From Saprospiraceae bacterium (GTDB lineage: Bacteria; Bacteroidota; Bacteroidia; Chitinophagales; Saprospiraceae): a stretch of 64,000 bases of DNA. Position 1 is the stretch's first letter. Each line of letters begins with the position of its first letter. The stretch spans positions 1 to 64,000 of the forward strand of contig JAHDFP010000021.1 of NCBI GenBank assembly GCA_020628095.1, given 5' to 3'. Below, piece by piece: positions 12,101-20,795 of the stretch. The translations under genes were made by a program, and so were the position numbers. The notes under the pieces were generated by a model. It did not search any database. It saw nothing but the letters and a program-made list of their open reading frames with translations, and was not told where the DNA came from.

Positions 12101-12653
12101 TACATCGTCCTGCAAATCTGGCATCTAATGTTACCACGCTCAAATCTGGAATTTCAAAATCCCATGGTCCTCCTATAGGGCTCGCAGATATAGTAACATC
12201 ACTACAAACTGTTCCACAGCATCCATCCATGATTACATGATAGGTTGCTCCCAAAGTCATACCACTAACATCAAAGGATTGGGAGCTTGTATAACAGTCA
12301 GCATCCCCAGCAATGCAATTACCACTGCAATCATCCCATACAGCAATCTGCACACCCAGATCATTACACGGTGGGTTATTGGTAGGTAGCATACAGAGCG
12401 TTGGATCGACATTGACAGTAATGTTCATATCTGTATTACCAGCTATAAAAGAAAAATAGACAGCATTATGTATGACACCACCATTACAAAATGTCCCACC
12501 ATTGTTCCCTGTATAAGGAGGATTTGTTATTGATGCTCCATTAATTTGGTCTAGACTACATTCTGGTATTCCGTCTCCACATTCCAGATCTTGTGCTGAA
12601 ATCATACCGTGTCCAATAAAGAAGAGAGTAAAAATCAGGAATAGATTTTTCAT
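6111..12653 (-). CDS. Giant T9SS-exported adhesin-like protein (PKD/FN3 superunits, SprB-like repeat, type B sorting domain)
   Basis: This 2,180-residue protein starts with a signal peptide (about residues 1-21, ending MISAQ). A Cys-rich N-terminal domain (to about residue 155) resembles ones in the flanking gene products. Residues about 530-1820 are built from five superunits of 254-264 residues, each a PKD-like pair plus an FN3-like module ending in a Cys (about residues 796, 1051, 1307, 1565, 1819). A SprB-type repeat (GTGPYMYSVDGG) lies near residues 1915-1990. The last ~105 residues are a T9SS type B (gliding-motility-associated) C-terminal domain: FYVPNMV, IKIYNRWGNLV, LLWDGTYG, VYVYKLEI and terminal GDITIIR. 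The protein should cross the outer membrane by T9SS and stay at the surface or be released. No enzymatic domain is seen. It is likely adhesive or matrix-forming, by inference. Confidence 0.88.
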   Translation of the reverse strand: MKNLFLIFTLFFIGHGMISAQDLECGDGIPECSLDQINGASITNPPYTGNNGGTFCNGGVIHNAVYFSFIAGNTDMNITVNVDPTLCMLPTNNPPCNDLGVQIAVWDDCSGNCIAGDADCYTSSQSFDVSGMTLGATYHVIMDGCCGTVCSDVTISASPIGGPWDFEIPDLSVVTLDARFAGRCNSSYPPDVFCVGPEIILNAEGIQGSYDLSQLGGLWEWSISGPDPSSVTWEETKFGAGSGTGPTAVYGSADASRNGVGGNQMILTFGVSGDYTICLDNYATFCDQSVSGGPACIDITIADPDVQDFGEYDLCRLFMENDSWTPPPADINGTLFDWQGGAISAFDLDSDGIAELIGGTDDCECPLNQRVKVNLIGANKDNAEVIDIYLYSCQANNETQYVWESEIISDVVSYDNVCGTLFSGSNLTDDRGVTCDSAYVLNVYEIEVGDSIKVLGCGPDGVRVEPVVFRLDGNVFDISSASYSWTIESTGVEVATTRIADLPPNERYCVLVDGLVDDQYTMEQASCIFEYCYFVEGATIADPEFLAYDDEICAADTRGLTFGVQNDPDVTYDWDVPANYSVNGGTSSASINVDIDTYDPSDTLFIIIKSECGDRREPFPIEVAELPQIDIDAPNSGCVGDAFDIEYTGSTSGVDFDWTVTGGTINGSSSGATINVTPDAAGTLSYSLDISNSLGCDDSDNGSIAIDDALPVADVDCAESTSEIVFSWTVDGGASGYDVSQIDVPAGATVMDDADNGTFTVSDLSPGDEVVIVVTTLGSNCGNPRTQQISCFSTNCSPPPFDAGNFMDMSLCVPTEDQTITFTATPPAGYVGEYSGPGITTAGVFDPTDAAVQSGDNTLSYRYSLPDGTCPEQERITITINNDPDPNIDPSNMEICLGEAIDLTLSSNNLTPNWDFGATNDSNGDPDNLVFNTAGPKTISVTVTDPNGCMAESSTNVEVFADFDDIVIQCNTSTDAVTFIWNEISGADEYEIEYTDASGGMTTLSAAIGDERYDATGLAPGETVSITVRAIVSNTPCRAPSASETCSASNCSTPPFTAGNFVDTELCAPTDLSGTLQFDATPPAGYVGEYSGPGVSATGELNLEDPALSVGNNMITYRFALPDGSCAEVENINVRLNQDPDATITPSAMVVCIGTPVTLDLTDNSLNAVWDFGPAGESNGDPNNLIFTTEGPKIISVTLTDDATGCTDESMITIDVVPELDALTLTCAATTSEVTFAWNTIVGADSYELTITDPDGNMTTETRMPGDERYVASGLSQGQTVSLTVRVISTSVCTAPEDSTSCTAQNCDQADIAFTVPRDVFCSNESGSTVNMTVLVNGNDPEPGSGRWEGTGITTIDDMTALFDPDGLGAGIYTIIYTYTAPNGCTDMAEYDMEVKEVPVPNLTASTMTLCVGDELVLMYDELPPTVDAQQWFVDGAQDTNQQSATERYVTWGAAGTYMPSLTYAVPGCQPTTTSVMVEVIDSIGDINIICSETETDYIVWNWEDGNASTQFDIYINDEFQETVTTSEYRRDGLDFGESLTLRVEANNGICASKSDTLTCNAVPCFSPRWDVFVLDSYCYKEGDPGIELDIQVLDPIIGGTVGVPAILDHPNVVGNVLTPTAGSQEYTIKATCASCVCLQDTFITIQIYDNPEFSLSATEQVICEGESTSINFDWTGSGTLDYQWNFAGGSSVSPMDGPQEVTFADAGTYNVTLMIDNNGCASEMQSIDILVEPELVAPTIMCTNSTITSVEFMWDMVDCASMYNVYVDGALATTQSGLTYEVTDLTSEQAVEVYVEALSDCACSDVVSATMSCQSEPCPQVDFDFSRDETEEICLDENAEAFSISATPQGLPGNGTGTWSGDPISDASTGTVDPSLISTAGTYMLTYDYQEGVCNYQVMTSVTFIAPPSVSVVDLTDPACPDDTEGSAMVEGSGGTGPYMYSVDGGSAQASGDLSNLSIGTHSVSVIDANGCMSAAETITISSPSTPTARITGDAIIIDGNDGNYELDFGGTLSPDQIDTIQWTFNGGTVGGNSIAYLYASAQMDGELQATISYNGGCTITTELFSINVKQVQAFYVPNMVSELEDPTSSNNQWTLFIKGDEVFPKSIKIYNRWGNLVHDQTWNFNADNLPDGKLLLWDGTYGSDGTGPDIVSSVYVYKLEIEVEGDTREILGDITIIR

Positions 12654-12720
12654 AAGAGTGCTGTTTCTGCTTTTATAATATGTTACAGTTGGTCTATTGA
12701 TTGCAAATACAAAAACAACA

Positions 12721-15700
12721 TCATCGAAGGAGGGAAATCGCTCGGATTATCTCTTTCTCAGTGTTGGTTGTGGTTGTGACATTTAACTTAAGGACATAGA
12801 CGCCCGCGTCCAAATCCTCCCCCTCAAAGCTTCCATCCCATATAAAATTATCAATATCTCGGTATTCCTTACGAAAAAAAAGCAAATTTCCCCACCTATC
12901 AAAAATTCTAATATCATAAATACGACTTATGCCGTCTCCGTGATATATTCTAAGGGCATTGTTATCTGTATCACTTTCAGGGAAAAATATATTAGGAATA
13001 TAAACATCTGTATTATCCTCTGGCTCTATTACCGAAATAAATAAATTATCCGATACCATACAGCCATTCTCATCTGTCAAGATCAATTCTAAAATCGTAT
13101 CATTTTCTATGGTTACCACGGGGTCAAAACATGACGTACAATCCAGTACAGACTCATCAGACCACATCCAATCGCGTATCTGATCTTGCAACAGATTGGT
13201 AGAAATACTTACTTGTAATTGCTCCCCTCTTAGTCCAGTGAGGTCATCTCCTAGATCTAAAGTCAATTCATCAGGATATATAGCGGTAGAATCAAAAGCA
13301 AACTGACAACCATTATTATCCTCTATCAATAAAGAGTATGGACCTGACGGTAAGTAAAGTTCTGTCGTCTGTTCTATCGGTTGCTGATTAAAAATAAAGT
13401 CGATAGAATCTGATACAGGTACGCCACTGATCAAAAGAAAAGAAGAGTCCTGTGCGCATGGCGCATCCAAAATCTGTAATTGTATATTATCTATATCAAA
13501 TGCGGCAGCTTGTCTTATAACATCTATCGTATCCGATATACAGCAAGTATTGCATGCATTAATTATATACCGACCTTCTTCTTTTATTATTAAATCTGGC
13601 AGAATAGAAATCTCCTGACCACCAAGCAACCATTGCAAATCAATGTTTGATTGACTTATGCTGAACTCAGGTGAGACAAGAACTGAATCTACCTGACAGC
13701 TGAGGGCTAGTGTGTCTGGAATGTTATTAATGGTAAAAAAGTATTCGTTTACGTTGCTATATGTTACAGAATCTATGCCATAACAAGAAAATCCCGAAAA
13801 AAACTCTATGTGATAAGTTCCAGACTCCTCTATAACCAAGCTATCCTGATCAGAAATGATATCACCATTGAATGTCCATTGTATCCTGTCAGCGTTATGT
13901 TCGTATACAGAAAAAACTATCTCTTGATCACAATCTACCCCACCCCCTATCTCTACAAAATTGGGTACAACATTCTCTCGACCCAATACTAGACTATCCG
14001 ATTTGATGCAACCATTAGACCCGAAAATCTGGAAATAATAAACGCCATTATCTGATACGGCTGGATTGATCTCATTACTACTAAAGTTATCAGGACCAGA
14101 CCATCGGACTGAGTCTATAACTGACAAAACTGACAAGGGCAAAGTGACTGTATCTCGCATGCAGCTAATCTCCATATCCATCGTAAGATATTCTGGTAGA
14201 TCTTGACTTTCTTCTACAGTAAAAGATTGCATGGCGGTACAACCATTATTATCTGTCACGACCACAGAGTAGTCTCCTGCTGTAGATACACTAATCATAT
14301 TATCAGTCTCGGTAATATTTTCAGGACCAGAGTATTCATAATTTTCTATTATCACATTAGACGATACGACCACCGTAGACAGGGTATTATCACAATCTAT
14401 TATAGAAGTAGATACCTGAATATCGATGGGCGTTGTCTGACGCTCCAATCCAATACTGTCTATTCTACGACAACTACCGCTATACATCTCGACTGTATAA
14501 AAGTCTTCTTGCTGAGTTATAAAAGAGTCCACTGCTGGGACAATCGTATTGATGGTAGAAACAAAAACAGAATCTAAAGACAACTCGGACTGCCAATAAA
14601 GTGTCATAGGCTGGTCTACGCAATAAGCCGTATCATAAACCAACGCTGCACTAAAAGTGTCTCTTTCATAGATGGTGATAAATGCACTATCCATACATCC
14701 GCCACTTTCTATATCCAAGCGATAAGTGCCTCCTTTATCCACCTGAGTTACTGGACCGACATCCGATATAAAATTCCCATCTACCGTTGACCAATCATAA
14801 TCAATAGAGGGCAAGGTGGAGGTACTGCTGTTGCCATTAATCAAGATTGGTTCTCCACAAATCACTGTATCTAAGGAAGCCGATAAAATGGAGTTCACCT
14901 CTATTTGTTGAGCAGATATGATAATCAAAGAATCACAGGCCACCTGATTAGCCCTTAGAATATTAGTGTCCAAATCATCAAATATTTTTATACCCAAAAA
15001 AGATATGGTATCCCCTACACAGAATGTGGTATCCACTTCGACTATATGATCTACTGGTGAAATCTGAAGAGAAAAACAAGGTGCCGTCAGGTCTGCACAG
15101 ACCTGATTACTTTCTATCGAAGATCTTATATCAGAGAGATTGGTTTGAGTCAATAATGAGGGTTCATCACTAATTTGATACGCCATACCACAGATTGTAT
15201 AAAAGCCAGGTGATAAGGTATCTAAATCATTGAGATCTGGATCAATGGCAAGAATATTATCAGATTCCGATAATATGTATTGGTATTCTTGATCAGCCAC
15301 AGGTGCATAATTGCTTATCACCAAATTGCTCAAATTCCTAAGTGTCAAATCCTGCTGACAAGTGGTATAAAAATCAGAATCTAAACTACCCGCGTCAATG
15401 ACGCAAGGCACACAGGATATACCAGTATTATCACAAAAGATAATCTCGAAGTACTCTATTCGCCCTTCTAGTGGACCTAGATTTTCTATTTGCAACTGCC
15501 ATGTCCCATTCGCTGACCCAGAATTAAAGTCTTCTAAGCAACCATTATGAGGATGATATATTCCATTATAAGTTGATAATGATTGCCACGGCTGGTCATT
15601 ATCCCATACTGGATCAAATCCACTGTCAGGTACTGCAGGTGTGGCGCAAGGAGAAAAGATAATGTTCCAATTGACTAATTGGGTGAGTCCAGAAGAGTTC

Positions 15701-15978
15701 CGACCTGGCCCTAACAAAGTGACCTCCTGATTATCTGGAGAAATCAAGGTCATACGCAGGTTTCCTACCTGTCCATGAGCAAAAAACATCCTTATACCAC
15801 AGATGCTTTGATTAGTAGCAAGGTCATCATTAATTAAGCCATCGACATCCAGACGTAGTGTGGTTGTGTCTTCTGCAATGATTGTAATTCGCTCTGATAT
15901 GAAACAATCCTGACCTGAGGCAGAAAATACCGCGAGTAGTATACAAGATATGATATAAGTTCTTAGGCTGGGTATCAC
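12721..15978 (-). CDS. T9SS-exported protein with P-domain-like N-terminus and type B sorting domain
   Basis: A 1,085-residue protein starting at GTG 15978; an in-frame stop lies a few codons upstream and no ATG intervenes. Residues 1-23 form a signal peptide ending SASGQ. Residues about 25-185 resemble a proprotein-convertase P domain: GNLRMTLISPDN, NGTWQLQIENLG and EYFEIIF are the typical jelly-roll strands, although no protease domain is present. The middle consists of Ig/PKD-like beta modules with conserved Cys and recurrent DNNGC or DENGC turns. The C-terminal ~100 residues are a type B sorting domain (VYIPNIFFPES, RIFDRWGNLLFF, WDGSFEGEDLDAGVYVLKL, ending ISLLR). It lies 67 bp before the 2,180-residue gene and 125 bp after the 1,470-residue gene, compatible with one transcription unit. 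Function unknown beyond surface or extracellular location. Confidence 0.87.
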   Translation of the reverse strand: MIPSLRTYIISCILLAVFSASGQDCFISERITIIAEDTTTLRLDVDGLINDDLATNQSICGIRMFFAHGQVGNLRMTLISPDNQEVTLLGPGRNSSGLTQLVNWNIIFSPCATPAVPDSGFDPVWDNDQPWQSLSTYNGIYHPHNGCLEDFNSGSANGTWQLQIENLGPLEGRIEYFEIIFCDNTGISCVPCVIDAGSLDSDFYTTCQQDLTLRNLSNLVISNYAPVADQEYQYILSESDNILAIDPDLNDLDTLSPGFYTICGMAYQISDEPSLLTQTNLSDIRSSIESNQVCADLTAPCFSLQISPVDHIVEVDTTFCVGDTISFLGIKIFDDLDTNILRANQVACDSLIIISAQQIEVNSILSASLDTVICGEPILINGNSSTSTLPSIDYDWSTVDGNFISDVGPVTQVDKGGTYRLDIESGGCMDSAFITIYERDTFSAALVYDTAYCVDQPMTLYWQSELSLDSVFVSTINTIVPAVDSFITQQEDFYTVEMYSGSCRRIDSIGLERQTTPIDIQVSTSIIDCDNTLSTVVVSSNVIIENYEYSGPENITETDNMISVSTAGDYSVVVTDNNGCTAMQSFTVEESQDLPEYLTMDMEISCMRDTVTLPLSVLSVIDSVRWSGPDNFSSNEINPAVSDNGVYYFQIFGSNGCIKSDSLVLGRENVVPNFVEIGGGVDCDQEIVFSVYEHNADRIQWTFNGDIISDQDSLVIEESGTYHIEFFSGFSCYGIDSVTYSNVNEYFFTINNIPDTLALSCQVDSVLVSPEFSISQSNIDLQWLLGGQEISILPDLIIKEEGRYIINACNTCCISDTIDVIRQAAAFDIDNIQLQILDAPCAQDSSFLLISGVPVSDSIDFIFNQQPIEQTTELYLPSGPYSLLIEDNNGCQFAFDSTAIYPDELTLDLGDDLTGLRGEQLQVSISTNLLQDQIRDWMWSDESVLDCTSCFDPVVTIENDTILELILTDENGCMVSDNLFISVIEPEDNTDVYIPNIFFPESDTDNNALRIYHGDGISRIYDIRIFDRWGNLLFFRKEYRDIDNFIWDGSFEGEDLDAGVYVLKLNVTTTTNTEKEIIRAISLLR

Positions 15979-16024
15979 AGATCGGCGTATGTCCTCAAAG
16001 AACGAAAATAAGCCATAATGTGAT

Positions 16025-16042
16025 CTATCTCAAGTGAGATAG
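16025..16042. other. Small perfect hairpin between giant-protein genes
   Basis: CTATCTCAAGTGAGATAG is an 8-bp perfect inverted repeat with a 2-bp centre. It lies in the 125-bp gap after the 1,470-residue gene and before the GTG start of the next gene. There is no T-run after it on the minus strand, so it may be an operator or RNA hairpin rather than a terminator. Confidence 0.4.
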
Positions 16043-16103
16043 TCTAAAGTACATTATAAGAAAACCACTTTAGGATTTACTAACCAGCAACCAGGTCTGG
16101 GAC

Positions 16104-19100
16104 TTACCTGAGCAAAGTCAGGTCTCCGGCTGATTTGAGTTCTTCTCCTATGACATCCACAGTACGGACATAATATGCATATACACCACTAGGCACCAAC
16201 TTACCCTTAAACTTTCCGTCCCAACCATAGGCTGGATCATTAGGTGGATGATTTTGCGAATAATAGACCATATCGCCCCACTTATTCATAATAAAAAACT
16301 CCTTGACCTCAGTGATGTATTCATCGCTCTGGACAAAGTAAGTATTATTTATGCCTTCCTCTATAGGTGAAAATACATTAGCCATATAAAGGTTAGGATC
16401 GACTACTTCTGTTAGTACGATACAAGCACTTTCTTCGCAACCATTATCATCTGTGACAGTGACGCAATAAGTAACCACACCATCGGGATCTACCTCGATC
16501 TCATAGCAATCATCATGCTGCCCCTCGCAAAGTACCTCTCCATTTTCTTCCCAGACGACGATATTGATATCTTCCGCGGAAGCAATCGTTGTCAAATTAA
16601 GCACCACGGTAAAATCTCCGAATTGCACCTCCCTATCTTCTCCGATATCCAGACCAATGTTGATCGGACCTGGTACTTCGATACCTTCTACCGATGACTC
16701 GCATCCATTACCATCTCTTATACTCACATCATATAACCCTGGAGCCAATGTATCCTGCAGCGTGCGATTAGTCCATGTCAGACCACCATCAAAAGAATAC
16801 TCGTAATCTCCATTACCTCCAGAAGAATTAAATATCTCTATACCGCCTGGCGTATTACCAGTACAATCCACAGGTAGTATTCCATAATCGAATAAGGGGA
16901 TACTTCTATCCTCAGATATGACAACAGAATCTACACTTTCGCATCCAAAAAGGCTATCTGAGACCCTTACGACGTAGATTCCTGGTTGGGTTACGATTGG
17001 GTTAGGTGTATCACTATTAGGAATAATCTGGCCCGATGATTCTGACCATTCGTATATTATCCTTGCTCCTGATGCCATATCGGGACCACCGAGCGTCACC
17101 GTATTCTGTGAGCAGGTCAGTTCGGTATCTATACCTGCATCAGCATTTGGCTGACTGTTAAGTACAACTAACACCTTAGCCGATGTACCTGGACAACTTG
17201 CACTGGATAGTTGCGTATAGGTAAACTCATAAATACCCGCTTCTTCATTATCTAATGTGAATGTACCAGACTCATTATCGAATCCACCTAAAGATAAACT
17301 GGTAGAGGTCTCAGACCATACACCACCTGTCTCCGCATTATCCAGTAATAAGAATAAGTCTATCGTGTTTTGCTCAGAGGCACAGAAATTAATAACATTA
17401 CCAGTTCCAGCCGATAATGGGCTGAATACCTGGATCTCTATAGTCGTACTTTGCTGACAAAAAGAATTAGGCATGTCCACTGGTGTATACTCCAGAGTAT
17501 ATAGGCCATCTGGCATTCCGCTTACGTCTAACATATCGTTAGCATCGATTATCAAAGTCTCTGGTCCAATCAAAAATGACCAAGTACCCTCTACAGTTTC
17601 CGGAGTCAAAAGCGTATTAAGATCTAATATTCCACCTTCGTTACAAAGGGGTTCTGGATTATTAAGACTCAGGTCTGGGCAGCTACAATCTATAACTTTT
17701 ACCGTTGTGGTATAACTAGAATCTTGACAAGGTTCTTCTGCCACATTAGTCGTATAAGTCAAGAAGTATTCTCCTGGTAATATATCTACAAAATTGATTT
17801 CGTTATTTTCTATAGATAATAGAGGATTATCTACACGCCATTCTCCTGCATCACCGTTAAGATATAAAGTATCTAAGCCGACCAGATAATCGTGGATGCC
17901 ATCCACTTTATTACAGACGGTTATTTCGGATACAACTTGTGCGCTCGGTGGCTGTACGACCTTAAATTCTATAGGAAAATCGAAAGTACAATTAGAGTGA
18001 AATCCACTTTGATTTACTTTGAAAGCACAAGTGTAGACTCCTGGGACTATGTTCTGATGCAATCTAATTTCACTTCCTACTAATGACAATGATGTGACAT
18101 CAGGACCATCAAAAATGTTCCATTCACCAGAATCAGTAGTATTAAGATAATCATTAAGGTCTAATATCTGATCTTCTGCACAGAGGTCAGGTATCGCATC
18201 GATAACGACATCTGGGCAAATGCAATTTTCTACTTTGATATAGATCTGATCCTGAATATTAAGACAAGGTGCAATGATGCTCGTCGTCTCAAACAAATAC
18301 TCTAATACCCCCTCATTATTTCCTGCAAAATCGACACTTGTTGGGTCCAGAACTTCATTACCCATATCATCGTACCATATTCCCTCTACACCACTTATAA
18401 CAATACTGCTAAGATCAAATGTTGTAGGTAAAGCTCCTATATCCTGATTACATACAAAAATAGAATCCTGTATAAGTGCCTCGGTGATAGAGTTATCTTC
18501 TTCTACGGTAACCTCTACCTGATCTGTACAGAGTCCGCTCATCACCTGTAGGACATAGACACCTGGCTCAGTTACTTCCAGTTCGTTAGTCTCAGACAGA
18601 AGACTATTATCCAGACTATACCATTCGTATACATCCATTCCATCCGCTGCCGATATCGTCACAGGTTGCCCATCACATATATTCCCATCTTGTATGCCAA
18701 AATCTATTTCTGGCTGAACCAACACGTCAAAAAATATCGCTGGAGAAGAACAATTAGATTCTGGGTTAAAGTAAGATACCGCATAAGTGATCTGTACGGG
18801 CTCATCGGTTAGATTAATGATTTGATCAGGAATTACACCTGTACCATCGTTGAACAACCATTGCTGAGATCCTGTAGTTCCAGTTGTTATCACTGGTTCG
18901 ACAAAGACGGGTACAACAAACCCCCCAACCACAAAAACTGGTACATCTATAAAATCTCCAGAGCAGATGTCTTTATCCTGAGCACGAAGGTTGTATAAGG
19001 TACTACAGTCCATCTCACTATGAAAAGTTGCTGGCGTATCTCCTGTACACGCTGTATTACTATAACAACCTGTCTCACCATCCGCAAACGTAAATATGGT

Positions 19101-20516
19101 CACACTAAGGTCTCTATCAAATTCTTCCTCACACTCTGCCACATCTGACACCCTTCTAGTGGTCAAAGAGAAACAATGGTTAACTCTAATCGTCTCATCA
19201 CAGGTCGTGATCATCCCCCAACCATTATCTGGATCTCCATCATTAGTACATCCAGAGTTACCGTCAGACACAAACCACCAACCTTCTGGCAATAAATCAC
19301 CAGAGCTTAGTCCGCCATCTCCGTATTCTAAGATTAGTTTGCCGTTAGGATCTGTATTAAGTCCGAGCGAGGGATGACTTAGATTATAATCTACTGATCT
19401 TTCTCTCCAGTATGTCCATCCTGTCGGTTCTTGATTACTTATATTATTAGCTGTTAGGTCCCATCCACCTCCGAGTACAGGTATAATGCCCTGAGGCGCC
19501 ATACATGAGTTCCCCGTACCTACAGGATCTACTGCAAACTCCATCTCATAACAAAACTCCACTGTTTCTCCTGGACAAAAAGGACCATCTGGATTAGCTG
19601 TTGGATTTTCTGGTCTTCTTACAGAGATTGTACCACTGGCACAATTGACATTATTATCCAGACTATTGACACAAAGATCAAAAGCTGATGGTGTTCCACC
19701 ATCAGATGATATTTCTATGAGGTAACTCGCATTTTCTAATACATCCAATTTCAAAATATCAGCTTCTCCTATCGGCGTACAGTCTATGATTTCGACAGCA
19801 TTATCACAGCTTATATTTTGTCTGTATATCTTAATAATAGGATCAAAAAGCGCATTGTCTAACTCTATCTGTAGGGCAGATGCGTTATCATCTGTATTGA
19901 CTCGTAGCCATACACTTTGGTCAGCACAGTTGCTGTTACAAGAAAAGTTAAGACAAGAAGATATACATTGTTGTCCCTGATCGGATATCGGTGATATAGT
20001 ATGTAAGCTAGTGACATCTTCGCAATCTTCTGCTGCATTGCAGCCAGTAATCTCTTCTGTATTTATTATGAAAGTTCCGCAGCCTTCGTTCCTTGATAGG
20101 ACATGAACGAACAAAGGGCCGACACAATTAGTGATCGTAAAAGATATTGTATCAAAACCACCACATTCTGATTTCTCCAGAAGCATCAGATCATTACAAT
20201 CACCAGTATATATTTCTATACCGATGTGTCCATTGATATCTACGTTGATAAAGTCAAACTTAGTAGCATCATCTACCTGGTCATACTTAAACCAAACACT
20301 GGTTTCCATATTCCCGCACTGGTCCACACCCTCTACGTTGCCGCAGCAGGTTACACCTTCTACTGTATTTCCGATATCAATTGCGTCAGAACAGATGTCG
20401 TTAACAGGTGCAGGAAAAAGTAGACAATTATATCTATCTACCTGTGCCGACACCTGTGTCACAGACACTAGGCTCCATGCAATGATATAGATAACTGAAT
20501 AAATCCAGTATCTCAT
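16104..20516 (-). CDS. Large T9SS-exported Cys-rich protein with SprB-like repeat and type B sorting domain
   Basis: A 1,470-residue protein with a signal peptide (residues 1-25, ending TQVSAQ). Two or three N-terminal Cys-rich modules follow (CCGNVEGVDQCGNMETSVWF, then CADQSVWLRVN), of the kind that opens the 2,180-residue protein. The middle has repeated Ig-like modules, each with an initial Cys, many of which end in CSCP or CICP followed by a new D/N-rich segment (for example near residues 745, 960 and 1000). A SprB-type repeat (GGNGDYEYSFDGG, RDGNGCES) lies near residue 1270. The end is a type B T9SS domain: YMANVFSPIEEG, FFIMNKWGDMVYY, WDGKFKGKLVPSGVYAYYV, terminal GDLTLLR. It is the first gene of the minus-strand series of four. 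Likely a surface or matrix protein; no catalytic domain is recognised. Confidence 0.87.
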   Translation of the reverse strand: MRYWIYSVIYIIAWSLVSVTQVSAQVDRYNCLLFPAPVNDICSDAIDIGNTVEGVTCCGNVEGVDQCGNMETSVWFKYDQVDDATKFDFINVDINGHIGIEIYTGDCNDLMLLEKSECGGFDTISFTITNCVGPLFVHVLSRNEGCGTFIINTEEITGCNAAEDCEDVTSLHTISPISDQGQQCISSCLNFSCNSNCADQSVWLRVNTDDNASALQIELDNALFDPIIKIYRQNISCDNAVEIIDCTPIGEADILKLDVLENASYLIEISSDGGTPSAFDLCVNSLDNNVNCASGTISVRRPENPTANPDGPFCPGETVEFCYEMEFAVDPVGTGNSCMAPQGIIPVLGGGWDLTANNISNQEPTGWTYWRERSVDYNLSHPSLGLNTDPNGKLILEYGDGGLSSGDLLPEGWWFVSDGNSGCTNDGDPDNGWGMITTCDETIRVNHCFSLTTRRVSDVAECEEEFDRDLSVTIFTFADGETGCYSNTACTGDTPATFHSEMDCSTLYNLRAQDKDICSGDFIDVPVFVVGGFVVPVFVEPVITTGTTGSQQWLFNDGTGVIPDQIINLTDEPVQITYAVSYFNPESNCSSPAIFFDVLVQPEIDFGIQDGNICDGQPVTISAADGMDVYEWYSLDNSLLSETNELEVTEPGVYVLQVMSGLCTDQVEVTVEEDNSITEALIQDSIFVCNQDIGALPTTFDLSSIVISGVEGIWYDDMGNEVLDPTSVDFAGNNEGVLEYLFETTSIIAPCLNIQDQIYIKVENCICPDVVIDAIPDLCAEDQILDLNDYLNTTDSGEWNIFDGPDVTSLSLVGSEIRLHQNIVPGVYTCAFKVNQSGFHSNCTFDFPIEFKVVQPPSAQVVSEITVCNKVDGIHDYLVGLDTLYLNGDAGEWRVDNPLLSIENNEINFVDILPGEYFLTYTTNVAEEPCQDSSYTTTVKVIDCSCPDLSLNNPEPLCNEGGILDLNTLLTPETVEGTWSFLIGPETLIIDANDMLDVSGMPDGLYTLEYTPVDMPNSFCQQSTTIEIQVFSPLSAGTGNVINFCASEQNTIDLFLLLDNAETGGVWSETSTSLSLGGFDNESGTFTLDNEEAGIYEFTYTQLSSASCPGTSAKVLVVLNSQPNADAGIDTELTCSQNTVTLGGPDMASGARIIYEWSESSGQIIPNSDTPNPIVTQPGIYVVRVSDSLFGCESVDSVVISEDRSIPLFDYGILPVDCTGNTPGGIEIFNSSGGNGDYEYSFDGGLTWTNRTLQDTLAPGLYDVSIRDGNGCESSVEGIEVPGPINIGLDIGEDREVQFGDFTVVLNLTTIASAEDINIVVWEENGEVLCEGQHDDCYEIEVDPDGVVTYCVTVTDDNGCEESACIVLTEVVDPNLYMANVFSPIEEGINNTYFVQSDEYITEVKEFFIMNKWGDMVYYSQNHPPNDPAYGWDGKFKGKLVPSGVYAYYVRTVDVIGEELKSAGDLTLLR

Positions 20517-20696
20517 TGTGATTAATGTTTCATTCTCAATAAGACCAAGCCATAAGAAAACAGCTTAGCCAACAGTGTTTTAACTATTTGTGAAAGGTGT
20601 TAGAAAGGTATTTCATCTTCAGACTCCAAAATTTGTTCCAAAAATCATCGGAACAATCCTGAGTTAATACGAAGTTACAGAGTATTTAATTATGTA

Positions 20697-20704
20697 TATC
20701 TTTG
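20697..20704 (+). promoter_or_regulatory. Candidate Bacteroidota -7 promoter element
   Basis: TATCTTTG matches the Bacteroidota sigma-70-type -7 consensus TAnnTTTG. It lies 91 bp before the ATG at 20796, in the divergent spacer 20517-20795. A good -33 TTTG was not found at the expected spacing, so this is tentative. Confidence 0.35.
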
Positions 20705-20795
20705 ATTACGATGTCTCGTTGTTAAATAAATGACAAGATTATTGCAAATTATCTCATTTAGTTCATATTTGAAGTTATCATTCTAAAACTGAACC

